Assembly: GCA_015206945.1 (NCBI GenBank)
Contig: JADEXV010000004.1
Location: forward strand, 1 to 64,000
Source of the DNA: Nostocales cyanobacterium LEGE 12452
GTDB taxonomy: Bacteria; Cyanobacteriota; Cyanobacteriia; Cyanobacteriales; Nostocaceae
Length of the DNA stretch: 64,000 bases
Reading direction: 5' to 3'
Under the pieces are notes generated by a model. It was not told the DNA's origin, ran no database searches, and worked only from the letters and a program-made list of their open reading frames with translations. The position numbers and the translations under genes are program-made. This document shows positions 16,282 to 26,491 of the stretch, piece after piece. Positions within the stretch are counted from its first letter, which is position 1. Every line of letters starts with the position of its first letter.

Positions 16282-19128
16282 ATGAAGTTAGATAAATTGT
16301 TTCAAAGCTTTCTGCTGTCAGGTGCGGTTGTTCTTTTTATAAGCAATCCTGCGATATCTGAAGAAGTACAAGAAGATGTTGAAGGCGAATCTTTTACCCA
16401 GGCTACAGGGAAATCTGCATTAAATGAGAAAGTTGCAGTTAAAGATAAAGAATTTGCGATGCCTGTGGTGGACATAGCCATTGCCCAATCCCCAGTTGAT
16501 CCCCTTCGTTCCAGAAAACCCCAACTTAAAGAGTCTCAAATCGCAAGTTCACCGCAAAGAGCAAAGTCGGGTGAGGCAAGTAAAAATATTCCCCAACTAA
16601 GCGAAATCGAACTTCCCGCTACTAGCGCAATCATGCTGGTACAGACACCAATACCAACTACTCCCCCTAATCCAGAACAACGAAGTGGGGATCAAGTTGT
16701 ACCAATTACAGGAGTTAAGGCAAATCCCACAGACAAAGGGGTGGAGGTGATTTTAGAGACCCCTCTTGGGACTCAACTGCAAGTCACAAATCGCAGTGCT
16801 GAGAATAACTTTATCGCTGATATTCCTAATGCTCAATTGCGTTTACCCAATGGTGATGGTTTCACATTTCGTTCCCAAAAACCAGTTACAGGAATTGCTG
16901 AGATAACAGTCACAAATCTGGATGCCAATACTATCCGAGTGACAGTAGCGGGTGAGGTGGCATTGCCCGTTGTGGAGTTATTTGATGATAATGCAGGGCT
17001 GGTTTTTGGGATAAATTCTGCTGCAACAGCGACGCAGCCATCACAGCAGCCCCAAACACCACAAGCACAGCAGCCAGCAAGTGAGACACCACAAGAGGAA
17101 TCAGCCGCGCAGCCGGATGAGCCGATTGAGTTGGTGGTGACAGGTGAGCAAGATGGGTATCGCGTAACAAATACTACAACTGGGACAAAGACCGATACAC
17201 CTTTGCGTGACATTCCCCAATCGATTCAGGTAGTGCCTCAAGAAGTGTTGCGTGACCAACAGGTGACTCGCATAGAAGATGCGGTTAGAAACGTCCCTGG
17301 TGTTAATCAGAACTTTAACTTTGGGCCACTTACCACTTATACCATTCGCGGATTCGAGGCAACAGCAACAAATTTCCTCAGAGATGGGCTACTTGACCCT
17401 GTAGCTGGAGAAGTGAGTGAACTTTCCAGTATTGAGCGAGTCGAAGTTCTCAAAGGCCCTGCATCAGTGCTATTTGGTTTAGGTAATCCAGGGGGAAGTA
17501 TCAACCTAATATCTAAACGTCCCTTAAACGAACCTTTTTATGCTATTGACGCAACTGTTGGAACTTATAGTTATTATCGAGGTGCGATTGATTTATCAGG
17601 GCCGTTAGATGACTCGAAGACGGCTTTATATCGTCTCAACGTAGCCTATAGAAATTCAGATAGTTTTGTTGATTTCTTTAATGGTGAAAGCTTAAACATA
17701 TCGCCTGTTATCAGTGTGGACATTGGCGAGAGAACTAACCTCATATTAGAGGGAGAATACATCAAGACAAGAGATTCCTACGCATCTGGCGTACCTGTCA
17801 TTGGTAGTATATTATCTAACCCCAACGGTGAAGTGTCTCGTAACCGCAACTTTGGTGAACCTTCTGACGAAATTGAACAGACAATTACAAGGCTTGGATA
17901 CCAACTAGAACACAAGTTTAATGATAACTGGTCGTTACGTAATGCATTTCGGTTTGTGTCTCGTGATTACACTGACAAATTCACGCTTCCCCAAAGTTTG
18001 GATGAAGACAAGCGAACTTTTAATCGTGTAGATCGAGAATACGAGCTTGAAAATACAAATTATGCTCTGACCGCAAATTTGGTTGGCAAGTTCTCCACTG
18101 GTTCAATTCAGCATCAACTACTATTTGGAGTTGATTTTAATAGTTTAGAAAACTTGTCACCAATATATGCTTTAAGGGAAGCGAACCCGATTGATATCTT
18201 TGATCCTGTTTATGGTCAAGCAAAAATACCGGGAGCAGCCGTCGTTTTTGAAAGTAGCGATCGCTCGCTTACCAACTCATGGGGAATTTATCTTCAAGAC
18301 CAAGTTACACTCTCAGAAGGCTTAAAGTTGTTGTTAGGTGTGCGGTTTGATACTTTTGATCGTAAATATACAGATTTCATCACTAACACAGAAAGCAGTG
18401 GCTCGGATAGTGCATTCAGTCCTCGTTTTGGGATTGTCTATCAACCCATACCTGCCATCTCACTCTATGCAAGTTACACAAGTTCATTTACTCCACCAGA
18501 CGGCACATTCTTTTTTGGTGTTAACTCTTCCTTGCAGCCAGAACGTGGTAATCAGTATGAGATTGGGGTAAAGGCAGATTTGAGCGATCGCCTTTCGGCA
18601 ACACTCGCATTCTTTGATTTGACCCGTACTAATGTCTCTGTAGCAGACCCCAATCGTGACAACAATTCTTTTCAAGTAGGTGAACAGAATAGTCAAGGTA
18701 TTGAACTGAATATTGCAGGTAAAATTTTGCCGGGATGGAATGTATATGCAGGCTATGCTTATATCGATGCACAGATTACGGAAGATGCTAATCCTGAACT
18801 TGTTGGAAATCGCTTACCAAATACCGCAGACCATTCTTTCAACTTATGGACAAGCTACGAAATTCAGCAAGGTAATTTACAAGGTTTAGGGGCTGGATTC
18901 GGCTTGTTTTTTGTAGGCGATCGCGCTGGAGATTTGACCAATACTTATGATGTGCCTAGTTATGTTCGCACTGATGCAGCGATTTTCTATAACCGAGATA
19001 AATTCCGAGTTGCACTCAACTTCAAAAATTTATTTGACGTAAACTATTTTGAAAGTGCGCTTAATTCTAATCGTGTTTACTACGGACAGCCTTTTACACT
19101 TCAAGGAACAGTTTCCTGGCAATTTTAA
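16282..19128 (+). CDS. AMIN-domain TonB-dependent siderophore receptor
   Basis: A 948-residue outer-membrane receptor. Order: signal peptide 1-26 (FQSFLLSGAVVLFISNPAIS), low-complexity linker, AMIN domain about 140-255 (ITGVKANPTDKGVEVILETP, FVFGINS-type end), Pro/Gln-rich linker, TonB-box-like ELVVTGE near 282, plug about 300-415 (DTPLRDIPQSIQVVPQEVLR, IRGFEATATNFLRDGL, IERVEVLKGPASVLFGLGNP, GGSINLISKRP), then the beta barrel to a terminal Phe (GTVSWQF). The FhuA/FoxA-like plug is typical for hydroxamate or other ferric siderophores. AMIN domains bind peptidoglycan or envelope components and are usual in cyanobacterial siderophore receptors. It heads a run with fecB (11-bp gap) and DUF1636. 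It is the likely importer of the siderophore made by the 30-64 kb operon. Confidence 0.95.
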   Translation: MKLDKLFQSFLLSGAVVLFISNPAISEEVQEDVEGESFTQATGKSALNEKVAVKDKEFAMPVVDIAIAQSPVDPLRSRKPQLKESQIASSPQRAKSGEASKNIPQLSEIELPATSAIMLVQTPIPTTPPNPEQRSGDQVVPITGVKANPTDKGVEVILETPLGTQLQVTNRSAENNFIADIPNAQLRLPNGDGFTFRSQKPVTGIAEITVTNLDANTIRVTVAGEVALPVVELFDDNAGLVFGINSAATATQPSQQPQTPQAQQPASETPQEESAAQPDEPIELVVTGEQDGYRVTNTTTGTKTDTPLRDIPQSIQVVPQEVLRDQQVTRIEDAVRNVPGVNQNFNFGPLTTYTIRGFEATATNFLRDGLLDPVAGEVSELSSIERVEVLKGPASVLFGLGNPGGSINLISKRPLNEPFYAIDATVGTYSYYRGAIDLSGPLDDSKTALYRLNVAYRNSDSFVDFFNGESLNISPVISVDIGERTNLILEGEYIKTRDSYASGVPVIGSILSNPNGEVSRNRNFGEPSDEIEQTITRLGYQLEHKFNDNWSLRNAFRFVSRDYTDKFTLPQSLDEDKRTFNRVDREYELENTNYALTANLVGKFSTGSIQHQLLFGVDFNSLENLSPIYALREANPIDIFDPVYGQAKIPGAAVVFESSDRSLTNSWGIYLQDQVTLSEGLKLLLGVRFDTFDRKYTDFITNTESSGSDSAFSPRFGIVYQPIPAISLYASYTSSFTPPDGTFFFGVNSSLQPERGNQYEIGVKADLSDRLSATLAFFDLTRTNVSVADPNRDNNSFQVGEQNSQGIELNIAGKILPGWNVYAGYAYIDAQITEDANPELVGNRLPNTADHSFNLWTSYEIQQGNLQGLGAGFGLFFVGDRAGDLTNTYDVPSYVRTDAAIFYNRDKFRVALNFKNLFDVNYFESALNSNRVYYGQPFTLQGTVSWQF

Positions 19129-19139
19129 TAATTGAGACA

Positions 19140-20093
19140 ATGCGAAATTTTTTCTGTTGGCTAATATTGGGCATCTTAGGATTTACTCTATTTACAGCTT
19201 GCTATCATCAGGCATCTCAAAATATATCCTATTCACCTAAACTAGCAACCGCAGAATGTCGCATAATTAAACACACAATGGGGGAAACCTGTGTTCCCGT
19301 TAACCCCCAGCGTGTTGTTACCTTATCTTTATCTACTTTAGGGAATGTGCTTGCACTTGGTGTTAGACCTATCGGAACAACCAACGAAATGTACCGGGAG
19401 GAAAGCTCTCTAACATCTTTTAAAGTTAAAACAGAGGGGATAAAACTAGTCGGGCTTTCTCAACCAAATTTAGAAGCAACCTTAGTACTTAAGCCAGATT
19501 TGATTATAGGTGTAGATTGGTACAAGCCCATTTATCCTCTATTATCTAAAATTGCTCCTACAGTATTAGGTAAAATCGATTATATTACTTGGGAAAATCA
19601 TTTTAGTTTTGTGGCTGACGCATTAGGAAAGCAAGAAACTGAAAAAGCTCTTTGGGAGCGCTATTATCAGCGAATAGAACAGCTAAAACTAGCATTGGGA
19701 ACTCGCTATCAAGATAAAAAAATATCATTCATATATGTTGGCAGCGATAAAATATCAATTGACACTAAAAACTCATTCGCTGGCTCTATTATTAACGATG
19801 CTCTTTTACAGCGTCCACTTTCACAAAATGTCGATGCACCCTATGGATCAGTAGATATTTCTCTAGAAGAATTAGAAAAAGTAGATGGCGATATTTTATT
19901 TGTGACAACTTATTCAAGTAGTGGCAATCAATTTCTTGCAGAAAAACAACGAGATCCACTTTGGAGAAGCCTTAAAGCTGTTCGAGAAAATAATGTTTAT
20001 TATGTTAATTTTATGTCATGGGCTGGAACAAGTATGCTTGGAACTGATGTAGTAATTGATGATCTTTTTAAATACCTCGTAAAAACTCCCTAA
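19140..20093 (+). CDS. fecB: Iron-siderophore-binding lipoprotein, copy 1
   Basis: A 317-residue periplasmic binding protein (FecB/FepB family). The signal peptide ends in the lipobox LFTAC (Cys21), so it should be a membrane-anchored lipoprotein. The N lobe begins HTMGETCVPVNPQRVVTLS near 43, and the segment LVGLSQPNLEATLVLKPDLI follows near 110. The C lobe contains KNSFAGSIINDALLQRP near 210, SVDISLEELEKVDGDILFVT near 238 and the final DPLWRSLKAVRENNVYYV. It would hand the ferric siderophore to FecCD/FecE. It starts 11 bases after the receptor stop and ends four bases before DUF1636, so co-transcription is likely. It is paralogous to the gene at 27958-29034 and to the relic at 14903. Confidence 0.93.
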   Translation: MRNFFCWLILGILGFTLFTACYHQASQNISYSPKLATAECRIIKHTMGETCVPVNPQRVVTLSLSTLGNVLALGVRPIGTTNEMYREESSLTSFKVKTEGIKLVGLSQPNLEATLVLKPDLIIGVDWYKPIYPLLSKIAPTVLGKIDYITWENHFSFVADALGKQETEKALWERYYQRIEQLKLALGTRYQDKKISFIYVGSDKISIDTKNSFAGSIINDALLQRPLSQNVDAPYGSVDISLEELEKVDGDILFVTTYSSSGNQFLAEKQRDPLWRSLKAVRENNVYYVNFMSWAGTSMLGTDVVIDDLFKYLVKTP

Positions 20094-20097
20094 GTCC

Positions 20098-20475
20098 ATG
20101 CCCAAACACACGCTATTCGTCTGCAAATCCTGCCACCGTTCATCTGAAGAACGACTAGAAACTTTGCCTCTCGATGGCAGTATTTTACTTGACAAACTAA
20201 ATAGTTTATGCGTGGAAGAATTCCCTGCTGACAAATTTGAAATTCAGCCAGTTAAATGTTTATGGGCTTGCAGTCAAGGCTGTGTTGTAGCTGTATCCAG
20301 CCAAGACAAACCCACCTATCTGTTTGTGAATCTTCTCCCAGAAGAAAGCCCAACAGCATTACTAGAATTTATGCAACTGTATATTAAAAAGCGTAAAGGG
20401 GCTATTGCTTGGGAACAGCTTCCGAAAGTTTTGCAGTCTGCGATTTTCGCCCAAATTCCGCCTGCAATATCTTAG
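20098..20475 (+). CDS. DUF1636 putative metal-binding protein
   Basis: A 125-residue soluble protein of the DUF1636 family, predicted to bind metal, with a thioredoxin-like ferredoxin appearance. Cysteines fall in an N-terminal pair FVCKSCHRS (residues 9 and 12) and a second group VKCLWACSQGCVVAV (about 53-62), a 2Fe-2S-like spacing. C-terminal LYIKKRKGAIAWEQLPKVLQ is typical of the family. It starts four bases after fecB, so it belongs to the receptor-fecB unit. A role in iron release, reduction or sensing after uptake is inferred from context only; no activity has been assigned to the family that I can state. Confidence 0.85.
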   Translation: MPKHTLFVCKSCHRSSEERLETLPLDGSILLDKLNSLCVEEFPADKFEIQPVKCLWACSQGCVVAVSSQDKPTYLFVNLLPEESPTALLEFMQLYIKKRKGAIAWEQLPKVLQSAIFAQIPPAIS

Positions 20476-20561
20476 CTTTATGACTCGATTATTGGAGCAA
20501 CCGCGATCGCCACTAATCTAATTTATTTCGCTACTAGCCAAGCTGGTAAAATCTAAACTTT

Positions 20562-22373
20562 TTATTTCACCCCTGATTGCACGTTCCATAAGCTAGCATA
20601 AATCCCATTCTTCTCCAACAATGCTTCATGTGTTCCCGACTCAACTAATTCCCCATATTCCATCACATAAATACAATCAGCATTGCGGATAGTGGAAAGA
20701 CGATGAGCTATGGCTATGGTCGTTCGATTAACTGTAATCCGTTCTAAAGAACGCTGAATAGCAGCCTCAGTTTCATTATCTACTGCTGAGGTGGCTTCAT
20801 CTAAAATCAAAATAGGTGGATTCTTCAAAACAGCCCTAGCGATCGCAATTCTTTGGCGTTGTCCACCAGATAATTTTTGACCCCGTTCTCCAACTATTGT
20901 CTCATAACCTTGGGGTAGCCGCATAATAAAATCATCAGCTTCGGCAATTTTCGCAGCTTCAATGATTTGTTTATTGGTAGCATTAAAAGTACCATAGGCG
21001 ATATTTTCAGCAATAGTACCATGAAATAAGAATACATCTTGGCTGACCAAGCCAATACTACGACGCAAATCACCTAGATTTAATTTTTGGATATTAATAT
21101 TATCAATAGTGATTGTGCCAGAAGAAATATCATATAATCGCAATAATAATTTAACTAAAGTGCTTTTACCAGAACCTGTAGAACCAACAATAGCGATAGT
21201 TTTACCGGCGGGTATATGTAAGGATAATTTTTTAATTACTGGCTCTCTATCGTGATAAGCAAAAGTAACTTGCTTGAAGCCAATTTCACCACGTACTTGA
21301 GCAATAGGTAAACCTTTGTCTCCCGTAATAATATTTATGGGAGTATCTAATAAATCCATGACCCGTTTTGTAGAAGCCATTGACCTTTGATACTTGTCAA
21401 ATATCTCTCCCAATGTTACTAAAGGCCATAATAATCTTTGTAGTAAAACAAGTAAAACACTATAGCTACCAATAGATATTTGACCACCATACGCTGCCAT
21501 ACCTCCCCAAAATAATAAAGCTGTGAACCCTACTAAAACTAACATTCTAATTAAAGGCACAAATGCAGCCGAAAGTTTAATGGCTTTGGTGTTACTTTTT
21601 CTATATGCTTCGCTATCTCCTGCCAATCTAGCGCTTTCATAAGCTTCAGCAGTGAAACTTTTAATTGTGGTAATACCACTAATATTATTTGCTAGCCGCG
21701 AATTCAGAAAGCTTACCCTTTCTCGCACCTCAGCGTAACGAGCTTCTAAACGTTTTTGATAACTAAATGAACCCCAAACAATAAATGGCATTGGTAACAT
21801 TGCTGCAAAGGTGATGTATGGAGGTAAAATGAATAATGCACCACCAACTAAAATGATCAGTGAGGTGACAATATTAATAATTTCATTGGCTCCAAAATTT
21901 AAAAAATCTTCTAACTCGTTGATGTCATCGTTCAAAATTGACATCAAACCGCCAGTGCTGCTTTCTTCAAAGTAAGCTGAATCTAATTCTTGTACATGAT
22001 TGTAAGCATCCAAACGTAAATTATGCTGGATATTTTGGGCTAAATTACGCCAAATTCTATTATATGCGTACTCAGAACTTGATTCTAGTATCCAGACAAT
22101 CATAGTGAGCAATGAAAGTAATAAAAATTGCCAAACTATATCTTTTACACCCAACTTGCCAAATACAGAATTTTGCTGTTCTACAAGAATATCTACCGCA
22201 ATACCAATTAACCACGGTGGTGCTAAATCTAAAATCGTATTGATGATAGAACATAATGTTGCCTGCCAAATTTGTTGGCGATATTGGCTGCCATAGTTGA
22301 GCAAGCGTTGTAAAGGGTGGGCTGAATTTCTAACCTTATTGGATACTTTAGAAGATTTTGATATGATTGTCAC
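20562..22373 (-). CDS. ABC exporter (fused TMD-NBD), probable siderophore export
   Basis: A 603-residue half-transporter of the MsbA/lipid-and-peptide exporter type. The membrane part (about 30-330, six helices) includes QLTILDLAPPWLIGIAVDIL-like helix 1 and AMLPMPFIVWGSFSYQKRLE. The nucleotide-binding domain starts near 365. It has Walker A GSTGSGKST near 395, Q-loop SIGLVSQDVFLFHGTIAENI near 440, signature [14 protein letters not shown] near 505, Walker B ILILDEATSAVD near 525 and the switch IAIAHRLSTIRNAD. It starts with GTG at 22373. It is upstream-linked to fecC-fecD-fecE on the same strand with a 61-bp gap. Export of the lipopeptide siderophore, or a YbtP/Q-like import role, are both compatible; export is favoured because a complete importer is adjacent. 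Confidence 0.88.
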   Translation of the reverse strand: MTIISKSSKVSNKVRNSAHPLQRLLNYGSQYRQQIWQATLCSIINTILDLAPPWLIGIAVDILVEQQNSVFGKLGVKDIVWQFLLLSLLTMIVWILESSSEYAYNRIWRNLAQNIQHNLRLDAYNHVQELDSAYFEESSTGGLMSILNDDINELEDFLNFGANEIINIVTSLIILVGGALFILPPYITFAAMLPMPFIVWGSFSYQKRLEARYAEVRERVSFLNSRLANNISGITTIKSFTAEAYESARLAGDSEAYRKSNTKAIKLSAAFVPLIRMLVLVGFTALLFWGGMAAYGGQISIGSYSVLLVLLQRLLWPLVTLGEIFDKYQRSMASTKRVMDLLDTPINIITGDKGLPIAQVRGEIGFKQVTFAYHDREPVIKKLSLHIPAGKTIAIVGSTGSGKSTLVKLLLRLYDISSGTITIDNINIQKLNLGDLRRSIGLVSQDVFLFHGTIAENIAYGTFNATNKQIIEAAKIAEADDFIMRLPQGYETIVGERGQKLSGGQRQRIAIARAVLKNPPILILDEATSAVDNETEAAIQRSLERITVNRTTIAIAHRLSTIRNADCIYVMEYGELVESGTHEALLEKNGIYASLWNVQSGVK

Positions 22374-22434
22374 GACTGTTTCTTATTTGTAGTTAGATGA
22401 TTCATGAGAGTCGATATTTATAATAAAAATAGAA

Positions 22435-23256
22435 TCAGGAATTTAAGTAAATTTGTTGATTATTTACTAATTTTCCCTTACGTCCTATTGGTACACACAT
22501 CGGTGTCCCCATTACTGGGTCAGAAATAATCCGAGACTCTAACCCAAAAACCTCTTGAACCATTTCTTGAGTCATTACTAGTTTTGGTTCCCCAGCAGCA
22601 AAAATTCGACCTTCTTTGACTGCAACTAAGTAATCAGCATAACGACATGCCTGATTTAAATCATGCAGCACCATTACAATTGTCCGTCCCTGATTTTGAT
22701 TCAACTCATACAACAAATCTAAAATCTCTATTTGGTGCGCCAAATCTAAAAAAGTAGTGGGTTCATCTAAAAGTAAAATATCTGTGTCTTGTGCCAACGC
22801 CATTGCAATCCAAGCTCTTTGTCGTTGTCCACCAGATAAAGTATCTAATGCTCTCTCTGCCAATTCCAACAAGTCTGTAATTAAGAGTGCCTGTTGCACG
22901 ATTTTTTCATCTTTTGCCGACCACTGCTGCGACCAATTTTGATAAGGGTAACGTCCTTGTGCTACCAAATCTTGTACTGTTAACCCTTCTGGTGCTACTG
23001 GTCCTTGAGGCAAAATGCCTAACTGCTGTGCTACTTCTTTGGTGGAAAGATTAAAAATAGATGTTCCATCAAGATAGACTGTACCGCTACGGGGTTTAAG
23101 TAATCTTGCCAAACCTCTTAACAAAGTTGATTTACCACAACCATTAGCACCAACTAAAACACTAATTTGTCCGGTGGGGATTGCCAAATTTAGGTCACGG
23201 ATAATTAGCGCACCATCGTAAGCTAAAGACAGACTTTTGGTTGAGAGTCCTTTCAT
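22435..23256 (-). CDS. fecE: Ferric-siderophore ABC importer ATPase, copy 2
   Basis: A 273-residue ATPase, third gene of an intact fecC-fecD-fecE operon. Motifs: Walker [10 protein letters not shown] near 36, [20 protein letters not shown] near 85, signature [10 protein letters not shown] near 143, Walker [16 protein letters not shown] near 163, switch [14 protein letters not shown] near 200. It is very similar to copy 1 at 13458-14279, differing mainly at both termini. The 18-bp gap to fecD indicates one transcript. It acts on the cytoplasmic face to power uptake of the siderophore delivered by FecB. Confidence 0.93.
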   Translation of the reverse strand: MKGLSTKSLSLAYDGALIIRDLNLAIPTGQISVLVGANGCGKSTLLRGLARLLKPRSGTVYLDGTSIFNLSTKEVAQQLGILPQGPVAPEGLTVQDLVAQGRYPYQNWSQQWSAKDEKIVQQALLITDLLELAERALDTLSGGQRQRAWIAMALAQDTDILLLDEPTTFLDLAHQIEILDLLYELNQNQGRTIVMVLHDLNQACRYADYLVAVKEGRIFAAGEPKLVMTQEMVQEVFGLESRIISDPVMGTPMCVPIGRKGKLVNNQQIYLNS

Positions 23257-23274
23257 AAGTGATATTTCCCAGCT

Positions 23275-24315
23275 TTATTTTTTGCGGTTACGAATTAATA
23301 AATAAAGAAAATAAGGAGCGCCAATTACAGCAGTTACCACCCCACAAGGAAGTTCGATAGGTGCAAACAATGTTCTTCCTACCAAGTCTGCCATCACAAC
23401 AATCACTCCCCCCAAGAGTGCGGAAGTAGGAATCAAGCCTTCATGGGTTGCACCTACCAACTGTCGTCCTAAATGAGGTGCGATTAAACCCACAAAACCA
23501 ATATTTCCGGCGGTGGCGACTCCTGCACCTGCTAAGGCTACACCCACCAGCACGAGTAAACCACGTTGCCATTCCACCCGACTACCTAAACTTTTGGCAA
23601 CATCATCTCCCAAATTTAAAGCGTTCAAATGCCTGGCCAATGTCAAAGCCATTGGCACAAAAACAATTAACCAAGGTAATAGAGAAAAGACTTGCTCCCA
23701 AGTCCGGCCATAGACACTTCCAGCTAACCAAACTAAAGCATTACTTACATCATAAATGTCCCCAAAGGTAATCATCAAGCTGGTTATGGCACTAGCGATC
23801 GCAGATAAGCCAACACCCATTAAAATTAATAAAATCGGGGAACTACCGTTATTCCAAGCCAGTGAGTAAATTAAAATCGCCATCAGCGAAGCACCAGCAA
23901 AGGCTGATAGAGGTAAAGTATAAATCGGTGCTGATGGAAGCAATACTATTACTACAACTGCCGCCAGATTTGCCCCAGCGTTGATCCCGATAATACCAGG
24001 ATCAGCTAATGGATTGCGTGTCAGTCCTTGAAATATAGTACCTGAAATTGCCAGCGCCATTCCCACCATAAAAGCCACAAGGGTGCGGGGTAAACGCAGA
24101 CTTTGAATCACGAATTGATGGTCTGGGTTTCCTGTATCTAAACCCAATATAGTTTTCACAATATCCAAAGGCGGGATTGGATATTCACCTTTGGCCACAT
24201 TCATCACCATCGCCAGTGCGATCGCTACTCCCAAACATAACAATACGACTGGTACACGTCGGTCGATTCGGAAAGATATCGCCTGCGAACGAATGACTAG
24301 CCAATCAAAACTCAT
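23275..24315 (-). CDS. fecD: Ferric-siderophore ABC permease FecD-type
   Basis: A 346-residue FecCD-family membrane protein. Marks: [20 protein letters not shown] near 70, [20 protein letters not shown] near 92, [20 protein letters not shown] near 228, [20 protein letters not shown] near 268, and the C-terminal [20 protein letters not shown]. It overlaps the end of fecC by four bases (24312-24315), the usual sign of coupled translation, and forms the heterodimeric channel with it. A decayed copy of its 3' end is found at 14600-14775. Confidence 0.93.
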   Translation of the reverse strand: MSFDWLVIRSQAISFRIDRRVPVVLLCLGVAIALAMVMNVAKGEYPIPPLDIVKTILGLDTGNPDHQFVIQSLRLPRTLVAFMVGMALAISGTIFQGLTRNPLADPGIIGINAGANLAAVVVIVLLPSAPIYTLPLSAFAGASLMAILIYSLAWNNGSSPILLILMGVGLSAIASAITSLMITFGDIYDVSNALVWLAGSVYGRTWEQVFSLLPWLIVFVPMALTLARHLNALNLGDDVAKSLGSRVEWQRGLLVLVGVALAGAGVATAGNIGFVGLIAPHLGRQLVGATHEGLIPTSALLGGVIVVMADLVGRTLFAPIELPCGVVTAVIGAPYFLYLLIRNRKK

Positions 24316-25343
24316 TTTTTCACCTTTGATTTAACCAGGTAGACAAAAAAAGGAGCGCCAACTATTGCTGTCATTACACCTACAGGTAACTCCTGTGGTT
24401 TGAGCAATACACGGGCGGCAATATCTGCAACTAAGAGTAAAATTGCCCCCAAAACTGCACAATAAGGTAATATCCAACGATAATCGGCTTTAATATAAAA
24501 TCTCACTATATGGGGAACGACTAAACCAATGAAACCGATTGGCCCTGCAAGGGCAACAGAACTTCCTGCTAGTAAGACTACGCTGATCGCGCTAAATATT
24601 TTGATCCAAGCTGTCTGTTGCCCCAAACCTTTAGCGATATCTTCACCTAAACTCATAGTGGTAATTTGTCTGCCGAGGGCAAAAGCTATAACTAATCCCA
24701 TGCCGACAAAAGGCAGTAGTTGCAAAAATAAATTAAAATCTCGACCAGATAATGAACCAGCTAACCAAAATCTCACTTGTTCGAGTGTTTGTTGACTAAC
24801 AATCAGGATACCGGTGGTGAAGGAAGAAATTAGAGCAGTTAAGGCGGCTCCCGCTACCGTCAAATTCAGTGGGGTGGCTCCTCCTCGTCCCAGAGAACCA
24901 AGGATGTAAACTAACACTGCTGTTACTCCCGCACCCAAAAAGGCCACAAGAGCGTAAATACTTAGGGATGAACTGCCAAAAACAAAAGTTGCCAAAACTA
25001 CAAAGAGAGCGGCTCCTGACTCAATACCCAAAATACCTGGATCTGCTAAGGGGTTGCGCGTCAAACCCTGCATCAATGCTCCCGATACAGCAAGGGCTGA
25101 ACCTACAAAAATAGCAATTAGCGATCGCGGTAATCTCACTGTCTGAATGACTAAGTGATCGTAGGAACCATCAAAGGCGATGAAAGATGTAAAAATCTTA
25201 TCTAAAGGTATTTCTGCTGCACCTAGCGTCACACTGTACACCAAGCAAATAAGCAGCATACACACTGCCAAAGCCAGACCAAAGAAGGCCGATATTTGTG
25301 GCTTTTTCATTCGTTTCGGTGACACTATCGCCGCTTTGATCAT
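24312..25343 (-). CDS. fecC: Ferric-siderophore ABC permease FecC-type
   Basis: A 343-residue FecCD-family membrane protein, first gene of the fecCDE operon. Marks: [20 protein letters not shown] near 63, [20 protein letters not shown] near 87, [20 protein letters not shown] near 228, [20 protein letters not shown] near 265 and [20 protein letters not shown] near 310. It pairs with FecD. The cytoplasmic loops (GDD/GED regions of both subunits) contact FecE. The start is the ATG at 25343; upstream lies an AT-rich region with GATAAT and ATCATT hexamers, fragments of a Fur-type pattern, but no good 19-bp match. Confidence 0.93.
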   Translation of the reverse strand: MIKAAIVSPKRMKKPQISAFFGLALAVCMLLICLVYSVTLGAAEIPLDKIFTSFIAFDGSYDHLVIQTVRLPRSLIAIFVGSALAVSGALMQGLTRNPLADPGILGIESGAALFVVLATFVFGSSSLSIYALVAFLGAGVTAVLVYILGSLGRGGATPLNLTVAGAALTALISSFTTGILIVSQQTLEQVRFWLAGSLSGRDFNLFLQLLPFVGMGLVIAFALGRQITTMSLGEDIAKGLGQQTAWIKIFSAISVVLLAGSSVALAGPIGFIGLVVPHIVRFYIKADYRWILPYCAVLGAILLLVADIAARVLLKPQELPVGVMTAIVGAPFFVYLVKSKVKK

Positions 25344-25782
25344 TTGTGCTATCCTACCCAGAATTGTGGTTCAAATAAAATAAATGAAAAAACTCTACAT
25401 TGCTACTCATAATATTTAACAGCTTTGTAATCATTAAAGTTGATAATCTTTCTTGATAAATATATAGATTACATCATCGTGTAGCCGTTTACCCATTTTT
25501 TACACGGAATAAAGACTACTCTTTAGAGCTTGATAAATTTTATCAATAGAGTGATATTGTCAGATTAACTTAAATCTGCTTTGTCATTTGCGTACAGCTT
25601 TGCCTTGTTACCGAAAAGGTTACTGGACACTAGAGACTAGGGACTGGGAAGGAGAGGGGCAAAGGAGAATAATCAATGCCCAATGCCCAGCAGTTTCAGT
25701 CACCAGACGTTACATGTGTAAATGGTGTGTTAATGAGGATTGATATTTTACTCAAGATTTACAAAAGAAAATCAATAGGCCT
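25344..25782. other. Promoter region of fecCDE and degraded spacer
   Basis: 25344-25520 should hold the fecC promoter. It contains AATCATT (about 25430) and GATAATC (about 25443), which could be half-sites of a degenerate Fur box. 25620-25680 is a purine-rich Nostoc-type spacer (GACTGGGAAGGAGAGGGG). A plus-strand frame from 25676 has no family match and leads into the acylase relic. Confidence 0.4.
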
Positions 25783-26087
25783 TTTAGCCTTCATATTGAT
25801 ACTGTGCAAGCAGGATCTAATGGTTGAGCGATCGCACCAAGTCATTCTGCCAATGGGAATGCCATGTTGTTAGCAAACCCACACCTACCTTGGTCAGATT
25901 TACTTTTATCATATAAGGCTCAAATTACCGTACCAGGGATCGATGCTTATGGAGCAACCCTTGTAGGGATTTAGGGCAAAAAGCAGCTAATTTCCTAAAA
26001 GCGTGGGATCGGCAAGCCAATGCAGATAGTCGCAAAGCCGTACTATTTGCCTTTTGGGTACAACAGATGGATGCAAGATTCCCGTAA
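25783..26087 (+). pseudogene. PvdQ-like N-terminal-nucleophile acylase relic
   Basis: Plus-strand translation gives HIDTVQAGSNG-stop-AIAPSHSANGNAM then LLANPHLPWSDLLLSYKAQI and TVPGIDAYGATLVGI-stop. After a frame change it gives AANFLKAWDRQANADSRKAV then LFAFWVQQMDARFP-stop. SNG followed by the ANPHLPW block is the start of the beta chain of penicillin-amidase/AHL-acylase (PvdQ) enzymes, the Ser being the catalytic N-terminal nucleophile. The normal Trp after SNG is a TGA here. Stops, a shift and large deletions show that the gene is dead. PvdQ-type acylases deacylate lipopeptide siderophore precursors in Pseudomonas pyoverdine maturation, so a relic beside a lipopeptide-siderophore locus is meaningful. 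Confidence 0.8.
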
Positions 26088-26194
26088 GATTTATCCTGCT
26101 TTGCAGGAGAAGTTTCCGTTACTCTGGTCAAGAGTCCAGAGTTTTTTGATCTTTGACTCTTGACTTGGATAACTTTTATGAAAAATCAAATTCC

Positions 26195-26422
26195 TTATGA
26201 TTTACCCCCAGCAGCTTCTTCCATTTTCTTGCGAAGACTAAGTGGTCTCATATCAGTCCAAACTTCTTTAATGTAATCTAGACATTCTTGTTTCAAACCA
26301 CTTTTGCCAGCATCCTTCCAGCCGAGTGCGTTTTCTCGGTCAGCAGGCCAAATGGAATACTGTTCTTCATGATTGACTACAACTTTGTAAATTGTTGTAT
26401 CTTCTTTGTTGTCTTGGTACAT
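26195..26422 (-). CDS. MbtH-like protein, copy 2
   Basis: A 75-residue MbtH-family NRPS accessory protein, one residue different from copy 1 at 15272-15499 (Thr10 instead of Ala). DNA of the two copies is also nearly identical, including the GGAGACAAATTA / GGAGATAAATTA ribosome binding sites, so the duplication is recent or kept alike by gene conversion. It has the same [10 protein letters not shown] and WTDMRP motifs and the same Ala in place of the usual Pro before GW. It lies 183 bp downstream of the 94-residue gene on the same strand, but a cruciform-forming repeat separates them. Confidence 0.95.
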   Translation of the reverse strand: MYQDNKEDTTIYKVVVNHEEQYSIWPADRENALGWKDAGKSGLKQECLDYIKEVWTDMRPLSLRKKMEEAAGGKS

Positions 26423-26491
26423 AATTTGTCTCCTGCTACTTAATTGGCTATGCTTTTTAAAATTTGATAATTCAGTACTTCACTACAATAA

